DNA of 8,225 bases, from the NCBI GenBank assembly GCA_025998575.1, contig BNWD01000032.1, forward strand, positions 1-8,225, written 5' to 3'. The stretch's first letter is position 1, and every line of letters begins with the position of its first letter. Of this stretch, positions 6,950 through 8,225 are shown piece by piece. The notes below the pieces were generated by a model. The model saw nothing but the letters and a program-made list of their open reading frames with translations, was not told where the DNA came from and made no database searches. The DNA is from Alphaproteobacteria bacterium (GTDB lineage: Bacteria; Pseudomonadota; Alphaproteobacteria; RUG11792). Position numbers and translations under genes: made by a program.

Positions 6950-7511
6950 TAATACACAGAATTGCTTTTGGAATAATCACTTTTTCTTTAAATTTTTGAA
7001 AAATATTCTCAATTCTATACAGTCATTTGCATAATGGTTTATCACATAATGGCACTTTTCTGTTTGAATCATAAGTGAGATCGAGACAGTCAGGAACAAA
7101 AGCTACAGAGTATCCATTTTTATAAAAAATTGAAAAACTATTATAGTTTATCAATCAAGTAACGTTAAGCATTTTTTCATATAGGCGTGAAATAATTCCA
7201 TTTCGCGATGCTTAAAAATGACAGCTCACCATTACGGCCGCAAACGACAGCGTTTCTCGCTCCGCTCTGATAAATTTGTAGCGATACTAGTATTAGAATT
7301 TTAACAGAAAGGATTTGCGCCTCAAGCGTACGCCTATAACTGGACACATGAATCTGTTTAACATGCAAAAGATAAGGTTTCTTCAATTTATGATCAGCTG
7401 GCCCACATCCTGCTAGAAGATTTTCCGGCGCAAAGTACACGCTAATCCTCTTACCCAACATGAGTGCCACACGGCCTCTTCGCTTGCAATTCTTCTTCTA
7501 AAAGATTAGAT

Positions 7512-7526
7512 AGCAATAATTGCTAG
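7512..7526. repeat. Perfect 15-nt palindrome, possible weak terminator
   Basis: TAGCAAT-A-ATTGCTA is perfectly symmetric, giving a 6-bp stem with a 3-nt loop, and is followed on the + strand by GTATTTTT. The stem is AT-rich and weak, so it is a doubtful intrinsic terminator. It could also be a binding site. Little more can be said. Confidence 0.25.
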
Positions 7527-7582
7527 TATTTTTAATAGAATATTCATTTGTGCAGCCACAAGGCTTTTCTCTTATTTATATG

Positions 7583-7600
7583 TTAGCGATTAATCGTTAA
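7583..7600. repeat. Near-perfect palindrome around CGATTAATCG
   Basis: TTAGCGATTAATCGTTAA reads as two 9-base arms with one G-T mismatch; the core CGATTAATCG is perfect. It lies 54 nt beyond the stop of the broken minus-strand gene. With no loop it looks more like a dimer-binding DNA site than an RNA hairpin. A T-run follows at 7613-7620, too far for a terminator. Confidence 0.25.
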
Positions 7601-7653
7601 ATATTAGTTAATGTTTTTTTTCTCTTTAAAAAGCGTTCAAAGTTAATAGAGAT

Positions 7654-8224
7654 TTATCCTTGTTTTATGCTTGCACACAATACCAAAACTCTATCTTTGC
7701 GTTCTTTTTCTATGTGTAAACCATCTCTAGAAAATACATCTAAATTTTCAACGCTACTATATAAATTGGAATCTGAAGGTATTTTGTAAAAAAATCGTAT
7801 TTCATTTGAAAATCCATACAAAATTTGCACAGGAAGTTCATTAAATAGCATTCTTTTTACATCAGCGAACAACTAAGTGCTTTTTCCAAAAGAAGCGCCA
7901 TCTAACAAAAAACATATATCATTTGATATAACGTCATCTATATCAGTCTCGCCAACATTACTCCTTCCTCCAACGCTTTGAATAGCAAGCTTTTGCAACA
8001 ATATGATTACAGCATTCCTGAAGTTTTGAGCATCAGCATTAGTCAGTTCTGTAGTATTTCCAATACGTAACATATACCTCAGATATAAATCTCCAAACAA
8101 ACATTTAGCCAAATCACTCGATGTTAAGTTGATAGAATCATCTCCATTCGATCTTTCTATTTCATGCTCTTTTTTCCCTCACTTCTGCGTCTCGCAAATA
8201 CTTGGCTTGCAACCATTTCCCATT
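7654..8224 (-). pseudogene. Broken gene of unknown function, cut by the window edge
   Basis: Read leftward from the edge, one frame gives GKWLQAKYLRDAEVREK and then stops. At the run of six A (8170-8175), dropping one base joins it smoothly to the next frame: EHEIERSNGDDSINL, then a hydrophilic, mainly helical stretch with LAKCLFGDLYLRYMLRIGN and FRNAVIILLQKLAIQS. That frame meets an amber TAG at 7873-7875, directly after DGASFGKST. It then continues in the same frame for 72 codons (LFADVKRMLFNELPVQILYG to CASIKQG) and ends in TAA at 7654-7656. The evenness of the protein across both lesions argues for a recently broken gene of at least about 188 codons. No ATG or ribosome site exists inside the pieces; apparent starts at 8112 and 7872 are TTG codons. 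I do not recognise the family. FGKST recalls a nucleotide-binding loop, but the spacing is wrong (GASFGKS instead of G-x4-GKS). Confidence 0.55.
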
Positions 8225-8225
8225 C

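Larger units (their letters stand above)
6950..7653. other. Non-coding region, no convincing gene
   Basis: About 700 bases of AT-rich DNA separate the CNNM-type gene from the broken gene to the right. No clear intrinsic terminator for the CNNM-type gene was found. The longest frame is minus strand 7177-7470 (97 codons, GTG start), more GC-rich than its surroundings (about 7200-7480); its protein has no motif I recognise and its ribosome site is poor. Since the neighbouring gene on this strand is broken, this stretch may hold further remains of it or of another lost gene. The repeat CATAATGG occurs twice within 7030-7055. Two palindromes at 7512-7526 and 7583-7600 are listed separately. Confidence 0.45.

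Noticed and set aside
6958..7016. AGAATTG and CAATTCT as a possible terminator after the CNNM-type gene
   Set aside because: Arms are 45 bases apart and not followed by a T run, so it does not look like an intrinsic terminator.
7177..7470. 97-codon minus-strand open frame with a GTG start
   Set aside because: No recognisable motif, poor ribosome site and no coding-like pattern; lies in a decayed region. Kept only as a remark in the non-coding entry.
7873..7905. P-loop-like GASFGKST
   Set aside because: One residue too short between the glycines for a Walker A motif, and interrupted by a stop; not enough to call an ATPase.

Overview
This AT-rich window (roughly 35-40% GC by eye) looks like a chromosome segment of a host-associated, probably intracellular alphaproteobacterium of the Rickettsiales/Holosporales kind. 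The signs are the alphaproteobacterial style of MurC (RRFT-x-x-GE, DDYAHHPTEI, QPHRYTRL motifs), an AmpG-type permease, a dcw-type murG/murC pair detached from its usual partners, and a high share of non-coding DNA that holds recognisable wreckage of genes. The lineage is an inference; no rRNA gene or lineage-specific marker is present.

Layout. 1-182: no gene supported. 183-1397 (-): AmpG-like muropeptide permease. About 1400-2400: almost 1 kb without an intact gene; the + strand carries short protein-like fragments in shifting frames, some resembling ankyrin repeats, so it is probably a decayed gene. 2406-3806 (-): murC. 3807-3992: leader region with a good ribosome site, a -10-like box, a 27-nt imperfect hairpin and a 17-codon ORF with a near-perfect Shine-Dalgarno. 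3993-4967 (-): murG, unusually short. 4968-5080: divergent promoter region. 5081-5638 (+): unrecognised exported protein. 5651-6949 (+): CNNM/CorC-type membrane protein (DUF21 plus CBS pair plus CorC_HlyC domain). 6950-7653: no convincing gene, two short palindromes. 7654-8224 (-): unrecognised gene broken by a one-base frameshift in an A6 run and an in-frame amber stop; it runs off the right edge.

How the genes work together. MurG (lipid I to lipid II) and MurC (L-Ala addition to UDP-MurNAc) are cytoplasmic steps of peptidoglycan precursor synthesis. The AmpG-like permease on the same strand would return anhydro-muropeptides to the cytoplasm, so the minus-strand half is about building and recycling cell wall. 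The plus-strand pair is a separate short operon: a secreted protein of unknown role followed 12 nt later by a probable Mg2+/Co2+ transport-linked membrane protein.

No complete mobile element, CRISPR array, tRNA or rRNA was seen. The most interesting unexplained items are the small ORF plus hairpin before murC, the shortened MurG, the two decayed genes, and the orphan secreted protein.
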